A stretch of 22,818 bases of DNA from Alcaligenaceae bacterium (GTDB lineage Bacteria > Pseudomonadota > Gammaproteobacteria > Burkholderiales > Burkholderiaceae_B), in contig CANCRX010000049.1 of the NCBI GenBank assembly GCA_947380655.1, positions 1-22,818 on the forward strand. The letters are read 5' to 3'. How positions within the stretch are numbered: the first letter of the stretch is position 1; each line of letters begins with the position of its first letter. Positions 7,292 to 15,752 of this stretch are shown in pieces. A program made the position numbers and the translations under genes. The notes beneath the pieces were generated by a model that saw only the letters and a program-made list of their open reading frames with translations, was not told the origin of the DNA and did not search any database.

Positions 7292-7297
7292 TATAAT
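7292..7297 (+). promoter_or_regulatory. Perfect -10 hexamer TATAAT in the ispD-mfd divergent spacer
   Basis: TATAAT at 7292-7297 matches the sigma-70 -10 consensus exactly and would start an mfd transcript near 7304. That is downstream of the first in-frame ATG (7300) and about 35 nt upstream of the ATG at 7339, so it supports the later start. No good -35 (TTGACA-like) is seen 16-18 bp upstream. The complementary strand reads TATAAA across the same bases, so a promoter for ispD could overlap it. Confidence 0.4.
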
Positions 7298-7338
7298 GCA
7301 TGATTCAACTGGTGTTTTATTCAGGCGGTTTCCCCTCC

Positions 7339-10300
7339 ATGTCGGCTGCATTGACTACTGTTTCTACCCTGTTAGCCGCTCTCAAACCCGGTTTACGCTA
7401 CGCCCATCCCCGCCCGCCCGGCTCGGGAGATGCCTGGCTATTGGCGCAGATTGCGCAAGCCGCGGGTAAAACACTGGTCGTCCTGACGGCGGAACCTCTG
7501 GAGGCGCAGCGACTCTCCGAAGAAATCCCGATTTTTGCGCCTTCTCTGAAAGTCAGACCCTTACCTGACTGGGAAACGCTGCCTTACGATAGCTTTTCGC
7601 CCCATCAGGATCTGATTTCTGAGCGGCTGCGTACCTTGCACGCCCTGAGCCAGAATGATGTCGACGTGCTGACGGTGCCGATTACGACAGCCCTGTACCG
7701 ACTCGCGCCTCCAAGTTTTCTGGCAGCCTATACTTTTTCGTTCAAGCAAAAAGACAAACTCGACGAGCAGGCGCTACGCAACCAACTGACGCTCGCGAAC
7801 TACGCCCACGTCTCACAAGTCACCGCACCCGGTGAGTTTTGTATCCGAGGCAGTCTGATCGATTTGTTTCCCATGGGCTCGGTGGTGCCCTACCGTATCG
7901 ATTTATTTGACGATGAAATCGAATCGATCCGTGCCTTTGATATTGATACGCAGCGCAGTTTGTATCCAGTCGGCTCCGTGCAGCTCCTGCCGGGACGCGA
8001 ATTCCCGATGGATGAGCCGGCGCGCAATCATTTCCGCGCCCAGTTCAGGGAAGTATTCGAGGGAGACCCTTCCCGCGCGCTGCCCTACAAAGATATGGGT
8101 CACGGTATCGCCTTTGCGGGGATTGAATACTATCTGCCGCTATTTTTCGAGCACACCGCGACCCTGTTTGACTATCTGCCCGCCGACAGTCTGGTCGTGA
8201 CGCTTGGAGATATCGATGATGCAATGCGTCGCTTTACCCAAGACACAGCGAGCCGCTATCAGTTCCTGAAAAGCGATCGTGAACGACCAGTCCTGCCACC
8301 TGCGTCCTTGTTTTTACAAGCAGAACCTTTATTCGAACACCTTAAACAGTTTCCACGTATCGCACTGACGGCCGATACCGTCCATACAGACATCATCAGC
8401 GCACCAGAGGTTGGGGTCACTCGCCGTGCCGAAGACCCACTGCAGAAACTTCGTTTGGTGCTAGAACGCGATACACGCAATGCCATCGTGCGGGCCAAAA
8501 CCTCAGCAGCGACGCGCGCAGATATCGAGACCCGCGTGGTGCTGTGCGCGGACTCGCACGGTCGTCGTGAAACCATTGTGCAGATGCTTGCCGAGCATGG
8601 CATTGCACCGGATGCGCAAACTGAATCGGTTGCAACATTTCTTCAAAGCGATGCGCGATTTGCCATTACCGTCGCAACACTTGGCACCGGATTTGAGATT
8701 CCTGCCCAGGGTCTGATTTTCCTGACCGAAAATGATCTTTACCCCGGACATGGCGGCACGGCCCGACGAGGCAAACGTGATCAGGAGCGTGCCAGTAACG
8801 TCGAAGCCATGGTGCGCGATCTGTCCGAGTTGCGCGAAGGCGACCCAGTGGTCCATGCCCAACATGGTATCGGTCGCTACCATGGCCTGGTCAATATGGA
8901 TATGGGTGAAGGCGAGATGGAGTTTCTCTATCTCGAATACGGCAATAAAACCACGCTCTATGTACCCGTATCGCAACTCCATGTGATTGCTCGCTATAGC
9001 GGCACCGATCCTGATTCAGCACCGCTGCACTTGCTGGGTTCTGGACAATGGGAAAAAGCTCGCAAAAAAGCAGCGCAACAAGTTCGCGATACCGCGGCAG
9101 AATTGCTTGACCTCTATGCCAAACGTGCGGCACGCGAAGGTTTTGCTTTCAAGCTACCCCTTGGCGATTACGAGTTGTTTGCAGAAGGTTTTGGCTTTGA
9201 TGAAACAGCCGATCAGGCTGCTGCGATCCAATGTGTGATTGAGGATATGACCTCCGGTCGCCCGATGGACAGACTGGTGTGCGGCGATGTGGGGTTTGGT
9301 AAAACCGAAGTTGCGCTGCGCGCAGCTTTTCTTGCGATCGCGAACGGAAAGCAGGTTGCCTTGTTATGCCCCACGACGTTGTTGGCAGAACAGCATGCAC
9401 AAACTTTTTCCGATCGTTTCGCCGACTGGCCTGTCAAAGTCGTCGAGCTCTCACGTTTTCGCTCTGCAAAAGAAATCACTGCTGCGATCGCAGGGATTAA
9501 CGATGGCACAATCGACATCGTCATCGGCACCCATAAAATTCTTTCTAAAGACGTGCAGTTCAAACGCCTTGGGCTGGTGATCATTGATGAAGAGCACCGT
9601 TTTGGTGTGCGTCAGAAAGAAGCCCTCAAGGCCATGCGAGCCGAAGTCGATGTGCTCACGCTGACCGCCACGCCCATCCCCCGCACGCTCGGCATGTCAC
9701 TCGAAGGGATCCGCGATTTTTCGGTGATCGCGACCGCACCGCAAAAGCGGCTCGCCATCAAAACTTTTGTACGACGGGAAGACAACAGTACAATCCGTGA
9801 GGCGTTGCTGCGCGAACTCAAACGAGGTGGTCAGGCCTATTTTCTGCATAACGAAGTTGATACCATTCACAATCGGCGGGCTCGACTCGAAGAGCTCGTC
9901 CCCGAAGCGCGGATTGCCGTGGCGCATGGGCAAATGGGTGAACGTGACCTTGAACAGGTCATGAAAGGCTTTTATCAACAGAAATTCAACGTCCTGCTGT
10001 GCACCACGATTATTGAAACTGGCATCGATGTGCCGAGTGCAAACACCATCATCATTCATCGCGCGGACCGCTTCGGTCTGGCGCAATTACATCAGCTCCG
10101 TGGCCGTGTTGGGCGCTCGCATCACCAGGCCTATGCCTACCTGATGACCCCTGGTGAAGATGCTATCACTAAAAACGCTAAAAAACGTCTCGAGGCGATC
10201 CAGGCGATGGAAGAGCTCGGCTCGGGATTTTTCCTGGCTATGCATGATCTGGAGATTCGAGGGACCGGAGAGGTGCTGGGTGAATCCCAGTCTGGCAATA

Positions 10301-10830
10301 TTCAGGAAATCGGCTTCTCGATGTACAACGATATGCTCAACGAAGCCGTGCGCGCGTTAAAAGCTGGCGTAGAGCCCGATCTGGATGCGCCGTTCAGTGC
10401 CGGTTGCGAAGTCAATCTGCACTCACCTGCCCTGCTGCCCTCAGATTATTGCGCGGACGTTTATGCGCGACTGTCGCTGTATAAGCGGCTGTCAAACAGC
10501 ACCGATGAAGACGGGCTGATTACTATTCAGGAAGAGCTTATCGATCGTTTCGGCAAGCTCCCCGATGCGGCAAAAACACTGATCGCAACGCATAAAATAC
10601 GTTTGCAAGGCCTGCCCCTAGGGATTCAGAAAATCGATGCCAGCGAGGGTCAAATCCTGCTGCACTTTAAACAAAGTACGACCATTGATCCTTTGAAACT
10701 GATTGAGTTAGTTCAAAAGAAGAAAAACATACGCTTTGCAGGCCAGGATAAATTGCGTGCCGAGATTAATATTCCGGATGTTACGGCTCGTGCGGATGAG
10801 GTACGCAAGCTGTTGCGTTCAATTGTGTAG
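7339..10830 (+). CDS. mfd: Transcription-repair coupling factor Mfd
   Basis: Mfd releases RNA polymerase stalled at DNA lesions and recruits UvrA. From the ATG at 7339 it is 1163 residues, close to the family norm of about 1150. The N-terminal third is the UvrB-like, UvrA-binding module (GSLIDLFPMGS, FDDEIESIRAFD). The RNA polymerase interaction domain spans about 497-560 (EGDPVVHAQHGIGRYHG). The superfamily 2 translocase has Walker A GDVGFGKT (649-656), DEEH box D750-H753, TATPIPRTLGMSLEGIRDFS and motif VI QLRGRVGR (919-926). A C-terminal regulatory domain follows. The frame also has an ATG at 7300, which would add 13 residues (MIQLVFYSGGFPS) that look non-conserved and would precede the likely transcription start. 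serB follows 49 bp downstream. Confidence 0.96.
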   Translation: MSAALTTVSTLLAALKPGLRYAHPRPPGSGDAWLLAQIAQAAGKTLVVLTAEPLEAQRLSEEIPIFAPSLKVRPLPDWETLPYDSFSPHQDLISERLRTLHALSQNDVDVLTVPITTALYRLAPPSFLAAYTFSFKQKDKLDEQALRNQLTLANYAHVSQVTAPGEFCIRGSLIDLFPMGSVVPYRIDLFDDEIESIRAFDIDTQRSLYPVGSVQLLPGREFPMDEPARNHFRAQFREVFEGDPSRALPYKDMGHGIAFAGIEYYLPLFFEHTATLFDYLPADSLVVTLGDIDDAMRRFTQDTASRYQFLKSDRERPVLPPASLFLQAEPLFEHLKQFPRIALTADTVHTDIISAPEVGVTRRAEDPLQKLRLVLERDTRNAIVRAKTSAATRADIETRVVLCADSHGRRETIVQMLAEHGIAPDAQTESVATFLQSDARFAITVATLGTGFEIPAQGLIFLTENDLYPGHGGTARRGKRDQERASNVEAMVRDLSELREGDPVVHAQHGIGRYHGLVNMDMGEGEMEFLYLEYGNKTTLYVPVSQLHVIARYSGTDPDSAPLHLLGSGQWEKARKKAAQQVRDTAAELLDLYAKRAAREGFAFKLPLGDYELFAEGFGFDETADQAAAIQCVIEDMTSGRPMDRLVCGDVGFGKTEVALRAAFLAIANGKQVALLCPTTLLAEQHAQTFSDRFADWPVKVVELSRFRSAKEITAAIAGINDGTIDIVIGTHKILSKDVQFKRLGLVIIDEEHRFGVRQKEALKAMRAEVDVLTLTATPIPRTLGMSLEGIRDFSVIATAPQKRLAIKTFVRREDNSTIREALLRELKRGGQAYFLHNEVDTIHNRRARLEELVPEARIAVAHGQMGERDLEQVMKGFYQQKFNVLLCTTIIETGIDVPSANTIIIHRADRFGLAQLHQLRGRVGRSHHQAYAYLMTPGEDAITKNAKKRLEAIQAMEELGSGFFLAMHDLEIRGTGEVLGESQSGNIQEIGFSMYNDMLNEAVRALKAGVEPDLDAPFSAGCEVNLHSPALLPSDYCADVYARLSLYKRLSNSTDEDGLITIQEELIDRFGKLPDAAKTLIATHKIRLQGLPLGIQKIDASEGQILLHFKQSTTIDPLKLIELVQKKKNIRFAGQDKLRAEINIPDVTARADEVRKLLRSIV

Positions 10831-10838
10831 CTTCAATC

Positions 10839-10866
10839 TTGATTCCATTGTCTAATTTTTTATAGT
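10839..10866 (+). promoter_or_regulatory. Candidate sigma-70 promoter for serB
   Basis: TTGATT (10839-10844; 4 of 6 to consensus) and TATAGT (10861-10866; 5 of 6) are separated by 16 bp in the 49-bp mfd-serB gap. Transcription would start around 10873, leaving a leader of only about 7 nt before the serB ATG. No Shine-Dalgarno is visible. TCTAAT (10851-10856) is an alternative -10 giving a longer leader. Confidence 0.45.
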
Positions 10867-10879
10867 TTCACATTTCGCC

Positions 10880-11734
10880 ATGACCACATCTAATCTAGTT
10901 GTTCAAACACCTGCTCTGACTGGCGAACTGATTGAGCAAATTGCCGCGATTGCTGAAGCCTCCGGTGTTAAACGCCTGGGTACCTCTGCAGTGCGCCTGC
11001 ATGGCGTCAGTGAGGATGCCAATATCCGGGCCGAGGTCCAAGCGTGGGGAGCACGCATTCACGCTGATTGCGCCTACGTGCCCGCAGGCAGACGACTAAC
11101 CGACTGCAAAGTACTCGCGATGGACATGGACTCCACGCTGATCAACATCGAATGTATTGACGAAATCGCAGCCTTTGGGGGGGTCAAAGAACAAGTCGCC
11201 TCCATTACCGAGGCAGCCATGCGTGGCGAGATTAAAGACTTTTCAGAAAGCCTGATTAAACGCGTGGCCTTTCTGAAAGGCTTGTCGGTTGATGTCCTGC
11301 AAGCAGTCTACGAAGAAAAGCTGCGCCTGAACGCGGGTGCTGAGAAATTAGTCAGTACGGCACTGGATTCTGGTATCAAAGTATTGCTTGTTTCTGGAGG
11401 GTTTACTTTTTTTACTGAAAAGCTCAAAGCCCGACTGAACCTAACCGAAGCGCGCGCTAATGTATTAGCTCAGGAAAATGGCTTGTTGACGGGTGTCGTC
11501 CAGGGCCGCATTCTGGATGCGCAAGGTAAAGCCGACACCTTGCGAGCATTTGCAGCCGAGCATGGAGCCGAACCCCATCAGATCATCGCCATCGGCGATG
11601 GTGCGAACGATCTGAAAATGCTCTCAAATGCTGGATATTCCGTTGCCTACCGCGCCAAGCCCGTTGTGCAGGCTCAGGCTAAATACGCACTGAACGTAGC
11701 AGGCCTGGATGGTGTGCTGAATTGGTTTGAGTAG
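10880..11734 (+). CDS. serB: Phosphoserine phosphatase
   Basis: SerB hydrolyses O-phospho-L-serine, the last step of serine biosynthesis. The 284-residue protein is a HAD-superfamily enzyme. Motif I is DMDST (82-86, nucleophile Asp82, acid/base Asp84), followed by the cap region with ECIDEIAAFGGVKEQVA, motif II LLVSGGFTFF, a conserved lysine around GKADTLRAFA and motif IV GDGANDLKML. The N-terminal 75 residues are shorter and less conserved than the ACT-like part of E. coli SerB (322 aa), usual for betaproteobacterial forms. It follows mfd on the same strand and probably has its own promoter. Confidence 0.95.
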   Translation: MTTSNLVVQTPALTGELIEQIAAIAEASGVKRLGTSAVRLHGVSEDANIRAEVQAWGARIHADCAYVPAGRRLTDCKVLAMDMDSTLINIECIDEIAAFGGVKEQVASITEAAMRGEIKDFSESLIKRVAFLKGLSVDVLQAVYEEKLRLNAGAEKLVSTALDSGIKVLLVSGGFTFFTEKLKARLNLTEARANVLAQENGLLTGVVQGRILDAQGKADTLRAFAAEHGAEPHQIIAIGDGANDLKMLSNAGYSVAYRAKPVVQAQAKYALNVAGLDGVLNWFE

Positions 11735-11747
11735 TGAATGCTTGTTT

Positions 11748-11803
11748 TAACTAAATATACAGTTTAAACTAAGTAAACTTAGTTTAATTAGTTCACTTAG
11801 TTT
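11748..11803. promoter_or_regulatory. Four-half-site dyad operator of the toxin-antitoxin pair
   Basis: Four 9-bp half-sites are arranged symmetrically around 11775/11776: TAACTAAAT (11748-11756), AAACTAAGT (11766-11774), ACTTAGTTT (11777-11785) and ACTTAGTTT (11795-11803). The inner pair extends to a perfect inverted repeat with 11-bp arms (TTAAACTAAGT and ACTTAGTTTAA, 2-bp centre, 11764-11787). On each side the inner and outer half-sites are offset by exactly 18 bp. A weak promoter, TTGTTT (11742-11747) with TAAACT (11765-11770) and a 17-bp spacer, lies within it, so bound antitoxin would block RNA polymerase. The gap is only about 20% G+C. Phd/YefM-type antitoxins autoregulate through such palindromes; binding here is inferred. 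Confidence 0.7.
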
Positions 11804-11807
11804 TATT

Positions 11808-12053
11808 ATGCAAACGTTCAATATTCACGAAGCAAAAACTCATCTCTCCAAATTAGTGGACCTGGCAGTCAATGGTGAGCCTTTTGTCATTGCCAAGGCA
11901 GGTAAACCCATGGTTCTCGTAATAAGATTCGAGCCTACCGGGCAAGTCAAGCCAAAAAGAACTGGATTTCTGAACGGACAAATTTCTGTTCCAGACGATT
12001 TCGACGCTCTGGGTGAGGCAGAAATTGAACAGCTTTTTTGTGGAAATGAATGA
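11808..12053 (+). CDS. Phd/YefM-type antitoxin of a type II toxin-antitoxin pair
   Basis: This 81-residue protein has a typical Phd/YefM N-terminal DNA-binding fold: FNIHEAKTHLSKLVDLAVNG (4-23), then EPFVIAKAGKPMVLVIRF. A shorter polar tail (about 45-81, RTGFLNGQISVPDDFDALG) should wrap and neutralise the toxin. Its stop overlaps the toxin start as ATGA, so translation is coupled and antitoxin is made first. The operator array described separately lies immediately upstream. The ATG has no Shine-Dalgarno. G+C is clearly lower than in the flanking serB and nuo genes, consistent with horizontal acquisition. Confidence 0.88.
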   Translation: MQTFNIHEAKTHLSKLVDLAVNGEPFVIAKAGKPMVLVIRFEPTGQVKPKRTGFLNGQISVPDDFDALGEAEIEQLFCGNE

Positions 12054-12436
12054 AGTTTTTACTAGATACCCATATTCTGCTCTGGGCTGCAGGTAGCCCA
12101 GAGAAATTATCCCATCAAGCAAAATCCATTATTGAAGAAACTGAAAATGAATTATTTTTCAGTGCAGCGAGCTTGTGGGAAATTTCGATTAAGAAAGGGT
12201 TAGGTAGACCTGACTTTAAAGTTGATGCACGGGTACTTCGTCGAGCGCTCATTGACAATGGGTATCAGGAGCTCAGTATCACCGGCTTACATTCGATATC
12301 TATTGAGGATTTGCCAGATATACACAAAGACCCTTTCGACAGGATCTTATTGTCTCAGGCAACCGTTGAAGGTGTCACTCTTTTAACCTCAGACAAAAAA
12401 ATTGCCCAATACAGAGGACCTATTCAGTTGGTTTGA
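12050..12436 (+). CDS. vapC: PIN-domain toxin, VapC family
   Basis: This 128-residue PIN-domain protein is expected to be an Mg-dependent endoribonuclease that cuts tRNA or rRNA and is held inactive by the preceding antitoxin. The acidic active-site residues are visible: Asp6 in LLDTH, Glu44 in LWEIS, Asp97 in HKDPFDRIL (Asp94 is nearby) and Asp115 in LTSDKKI. The frame is full length with no sign of decay, so the pair looks functional. It converges on the DUF2818 gene, with stops 9 bp apart. The RNA target cannot be predicted from the sequence. Confidence 0.9.
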   Translation: MKFLLDTHILLWAAGSPEKLSHQAKSIIEETENELFFSAASLWEISIKKGLGRPDFKVDARVLRRALIDNGYQELSITGLHSISIEDLPDIHKDPFDRILLSQATVEGVTLLTSDKKIAQYRGPIQLV

Positions 12437-12451
12437 TTAACCTGATCAAAC
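12431..12451. repeat. Inverted repeat spanning the vapC and DUF2818 stop codons
   Basis: GTTTGAT (12431-12437) and ATCAAAC (12445-12451) are perfect 7-bp arms around a 7-nt loop; the stop codons of both convergent genes fall inside. It could form a weak hairpin in either transcript, but it is AT-rich and has no following U-run, so it is at best a poor bidirectional terminator. Confidence 0.35.
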
Positions 12452-12757
12452 ACGCCGCATCAAATAACGCACAACAAAACCAGGAAATGCCAGCACCACA
12501 AATAAGCTAAAAGTGATGGCGTAAAATTCCCAGCGTTGTTTAAAAGGATTGCCGATCGAGCTCTCGAACAGAAGCCCAAGCAATCCGACTAAACCATACA
12601 ACGCGATTAATTCAATCAAACGCAGCAGGAAGGACTTATCCTGTTGCTGACCCGATCCTAACGGGATCAAGGCAAACAATCGCTCATTGATAAAGGGCAG
12701 ATTCGCCGCTGCCAGGGCTATCACAATCAGCAGCCAGACAGCGACGGTTTGGTTCAT
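12446..12757 (-). CDS. DUF2818 family membrane protein, last gene of the nuo operon
   Basis: This is a 103-residue inner-membrane protein with three predicted helices (about 5-22, 44-64, 78-98) and a basic C-terminus (RYLMRRV). It fits DUF2818, a family of unknown function that I know as commonly located after nuoN in betaproteobacteria. The start chosen, ATG at 12755-12757, overlaps the nuoN stop as TAATG, implying translational reinitiation. The frame is open up to 12793, but the 12 added residues (MPANHACNPVAL) are polar and lie inside nuoN. Context suggests an accessory, assembly or stability role with complex I, which is inference only. Confidence 0.85.
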   Translation of the reverse strand: MNQTVAVWLLIVIALAAANLPFINERLFALIPLGSGQQQDKSFLLRLIELIALYGLVGLLGLLFESSIGNPFKQRWEFYAITFSLFVVLAFPGFVVRYLMRRV

Positions 12758-14244
12758 TAGAGCGACAGGGTTGCACGCATGGTTTGCAGGCACAGTGTCA
12801 TCAAACCACCAGGTATCAGACCCAAGACCAACACCAGCAAACCGTTAACAATCATCAGTGTGCGTGGGAAAAAGCAAACCTTTTGCATGGGTGCTGCATT
12901 CTCTGCGGGCTCATCAAAATAAGCAACCTTAATCACACGCAGGTAGTAGAAAGCACCAATCAACGAGAACAGCACCGCAACGATTGCCAACCACAGATGA
13001 TCAGACTGCAACAAGGCTTGCAAGATCAACAGTTTTGCATCAAATCCGACCAGAGGTGGCAAACCCGCCAGTGAACACATGAGAATCAGCAGCATGGCCG
13101 CCATCCATGGACTACGCTTATTCAAGCCCTTCAGATCATCGATATTTTCACATTCAAAGCCTTCGCGCGACATCAACATCATCAAGCCAAACGAGGCCAG
13201 TGTAGTCAGTACGTAGGTCAGGATGTAAAACAAAGCTGAACCATAGGCCGAGGAGTCAGCAGCCAGGTCGTTATCTATCGAGCCTGACAGCAAACCGAGC
13301 AGTACAAAACCGATATGTGAAATCGTCGAATAGGCCAACATCCGTTTGAAGTTGGTCTGCATAATGGCGGTCAGGTTACCGATTGCCAGCGACAAAATTG
13401 CCAGAATCATCAGCATGGGTTGCCAGTCTGCGGCCAGATCACCCAGAGCAATCACTAGAATTTTCAGAGTGATTGCGAAGGCTGCAAGCTTTGGTGCGGC
13501 GGCTAACACTAACGTGACCGCCGTCGGTGCACCCTGATAGACGTCAGGCACCCACATGTGGAAAGGCACAGCGCCCAGTTTGAAGGCCAACCCGGCAACA
13601 AGGAACACCAGACCAAAGGTCAGTGGCAGATAGTCAATCTGACCAGAAGCGACTGCGTCGGCGATTGAACGCAAATCCAGACTACCCGTCGCACCATACA
13701 TCATCGACATGCCGTAGAGCAAAAAGCCTGAAGCCAGCGAACCCAGCACGAAGTATTTCATTGCAGCTTCGGTTGAGACCGAGTGATCACGACGAATCGC
13801 AACCAGCGCATAGATGGCGAGCGACATCAGTTCCAGACCGAGGTAAATCGTCAGGAAATTGCCGGCAGAGATCATCACCATCTGACCGAGCAGGGCAAAT
13901 AGGACCAGTACATAGAACTCACCACCACGCAGCATATCGCGAGTCTGGATGTATTCACGACCATACACCAGCGTCAGGGCAACCGAGATATAAGAAGCGA
14001 TCTTGAGCAAATGAGATAGTGGGTCCACCACATACATGCCAAAAAATGAATCACCATAGACACCCGCTACAAATTGCGTCGCAGACAACAAGGTGAGCAC
14101 ACCCAGCGTAGCTAACGACAGCCCGTAGGCGAGCGTGCGTCGTGAGCCACCATTTATGGCGTCAAGGATCAGGATCAGCATGCCCAGCAACAGCAAAGCA
14201 ATTTCTGGTGCAGCCAGAGCGAAATCAAATTGGGATTGCATCAT
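12757..14244 (-). CDS. nuoN: NADH-quinone oxidoreductase subunit N
   Basis: NuoN is one of three antiporter-like proton-pumping membrane subunits of complex I. At 495 residues with about 14 hydrophobic helices it has normal size. The buried charges of the pump channel are present: Glu138 in YLGLELMSLA and Lys222 in GLAFKLGAVPFHMW, followed by VPDVYQGAPT. It begins 8 bp after nuoM and ends in a TAATG overlap with the DUF2818 gene. The first of two adjacent ATG codons is used; the second is equally possible. Confidence 0.96.
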   Translation of the reverse strand: MMQSQFDFALAAPEIALLLLGMLILILDAINGGSRRTLAYGLSLATLGVLTLLSATQFVAGVYGDSFFGMYVVDPLSHLLKIASYISVALTLVYGREYIQTRDMLRGGEFYVLVLFALLGQMVMISAGNFLTIYLGLELMSLAIYALVAIRRDHSVSTEAAMKYFVLGSLASGFLLYGMSMMYGATGSLDLRSIADAVASGQIDYLPLTFGLVFLVAGLAFKLGAVPFHMWVPDVYQGAPTAVTLVLAAAPKLAAFAITLKILVIALGDLAADWQPMLMILAILSLAIGNLTAIMQTNFKRMLAYSTISHIGFVLLGLLSGSIDNDLAADSSAYGSALFYILTYVLTTLASFGLMMLMSREGFECENIDDLKGLNKRSPWMAAMLLILMCSLAGLPPLVGFDAKLLILQALLQSDHLWLAIVAVLFSLIGAFYYLRVIKVAYFDEPAENAAPMQKVCFFPRTLMIVNGLLVLVLGLIPGGLMTLCLQTMRATLSL

Positions 14245-14252
14245 GGCGTGGC

Positions 14253-15752
14253 TTACAGTTTGGATTGAGAGATGTGTTGCAACAAGGCCTGAACCGAGGT
14301 GTGCATCACGTCAGTGAAGGGCTTAGGATGAACGCCCATGTAAATCACGGCAATCGCCATGACACCAAGAATCAGGAACTCACGGCTGGACAGGTCATTC
14401 AACTCACGCACATGATCATTGGCGATATCACCAAAGGCAACTCGTTTGACCATCCACAGTGAATAGGAAGCGCCCAAAATCAACGCCGTCGCAGCCAGCA
14501 GGCCGATCCAGAAGTTGTACTCGACTGCGCCCATGATGACCATGAATTCACCGACAAACCCACTGGTCGCTGGCAAACCTGCATTGGCCATGGAGAACAG
14601 TACAAAGAAGGTGACAAAACGTGGCATTGTATTGATCACACCGCCGTAGTCAACAATCTGTCGACTGTGCATGCGGTCATACAAGACACCAATACACAGG
14701 AACATCGCGGCCGACACGAAGCCGTGCGAGACCATCTGCACAATCGCACCCTCGACACCCGCGGTATTGAAAATGAACAAACCAAGCGTTACAAAGCCCA
14801 TGTGTGCGATCGATGAATAAGCCACCAGCTTTTTCATGTCATCCTGCACGATTGCAACCAGACCGATGTAGATCACAGCAATCAGAGACAAGGTGATCAT
14901 CATTGTCGACAAACCCGCTGACGCATCCGGTGCAATAGGCAAGGACAAACGGATAAAACCGTATGCGCCGAGCTTCAACATGATGGCAGCCAGCACGACA
15001 GAACCACCGGTCGGCGCTTCAACGTGCGCATCAGGCAACCAGGTATGGACAGGCCACATCGGCACCTTAACGGCGAAGGCCGCCAGGAAAGCCAGGAAGA
15101 TCAATACCTGAGGCGTGTACTCAAGTGGCAGCGTGTGCCAGGTCAGGATATCGAATGAGCCGCCTGAAACATTCCAGAGATAGATGAAGGCGATCAGCGT
15201 CAGCAGTGAACCCATCAGCGTATACAAGAAGAACTTGAATGCAGCATAGACGCGGTTCGGTCCACCCCAGACACCGACAATGATGTACATCGGGATTAGC
15301 GTTGCTTCGAAAAACACATAGAACAACAAACCATCGAGTGCAACGAACACACCTATCATCAAACCAGACAGGATCAGAAATGCAGCCATGTACTGAGCGA
15401 TTCGACTCGTAATGACTTCAAAACCAGCCAGCACGACGATGATCGTCACGAAAGCTGTCAGCAACACAAACCAGAGCGAAATTCCATCCACACCGAGATG
15501 GTAATTGACGGCAAAGGCCTGAATCCAGCTGGCTTTTTCAACGAACTGCATGGCAGCGGTCGTATTGTCAAAACCCGTGTAGAGGGGGATGGTCACAAAG
15601 AAACTGAGCAACGCACCAATCAAGGCCAGATTGCGAGTCATTGCTGCACGATCATCGCGACCAAAGGCCAGCACGATCAGACCACAGACGATCGGTACAA
15701 AGATCGCCAGAGTCAGCCAGGGAGTAGATAAAGAAGCCATCTCGCTTGCCAT
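14253..15752 (-). CDS. nuoM: NADH-quinone oxidoreductase subunit M
   Basis: NuoM is the second antiporter-like subunit of the complex I membrane arm. It is 499 residues with about 14 helices. Characteristic segments are VDGISLWFVLLTAF, the helix with Glu149 (FYVFFEATLIPMY), Lys229 and His236 (VKVPMWPVHTWLPDAH), EAPTGGSVVLA and YSSIAHMGFV. The ATG at 15750-15752 overlaps the nuoL stop by one base (TAATG); an in-frame ATG four codons later is an alternative. Confidence 0.96.
   Translation of the reverse strand: MASEMASLSTPWLTLAIFVPIVCGLIVLAFGRDDRAAMTRNLALIGALLSFFVTIPLYTGFDNTTAAMQFVEKASWIQAFAVNYHLGVDGISLWFVLLTAFVTIIVVLAGFEVITSRIAQYMAAFLILSGLMIGVFVALDGLLFYVFFEATLIPMYIIVGVWGGPNRVYAAFKFFLYTLMGSLLTLIAFIYLWNVSGGSFDILTWHTLPLEYTPQVLIFLAFLAAFAVKVPMWPVHTWLPDAHVEAPTGGSVVLAAIMLKLGAYGFIRLSLPIAPDASAGLSTMMITLSLIAVIYIGLVAIVQDDMKKLVAYSSIAHMGFVTLGLFIFNTAGVEGAIVQMVSHGFVSAAMFLCIGVLYDRMHSRQIVDYGGVINTMPRFVTFFVLFSMANAGLPATSGFVGEFMVIMGAVEYNFWIGLLAATALILGASYSLWMVKRVAFGDIANDHVRELNDLSSREFLILGVMAIAVIYMGVHPKPFTDVMHTSVQALLQHISQSKL

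Noticed and set aside
8503..8982. 159-codon open frame antisense to mfd
   Set aside because: It sits wholly within conserved mfd coding sequence, shows no recognisable motif, and is typical of antisense frames in a long gene.
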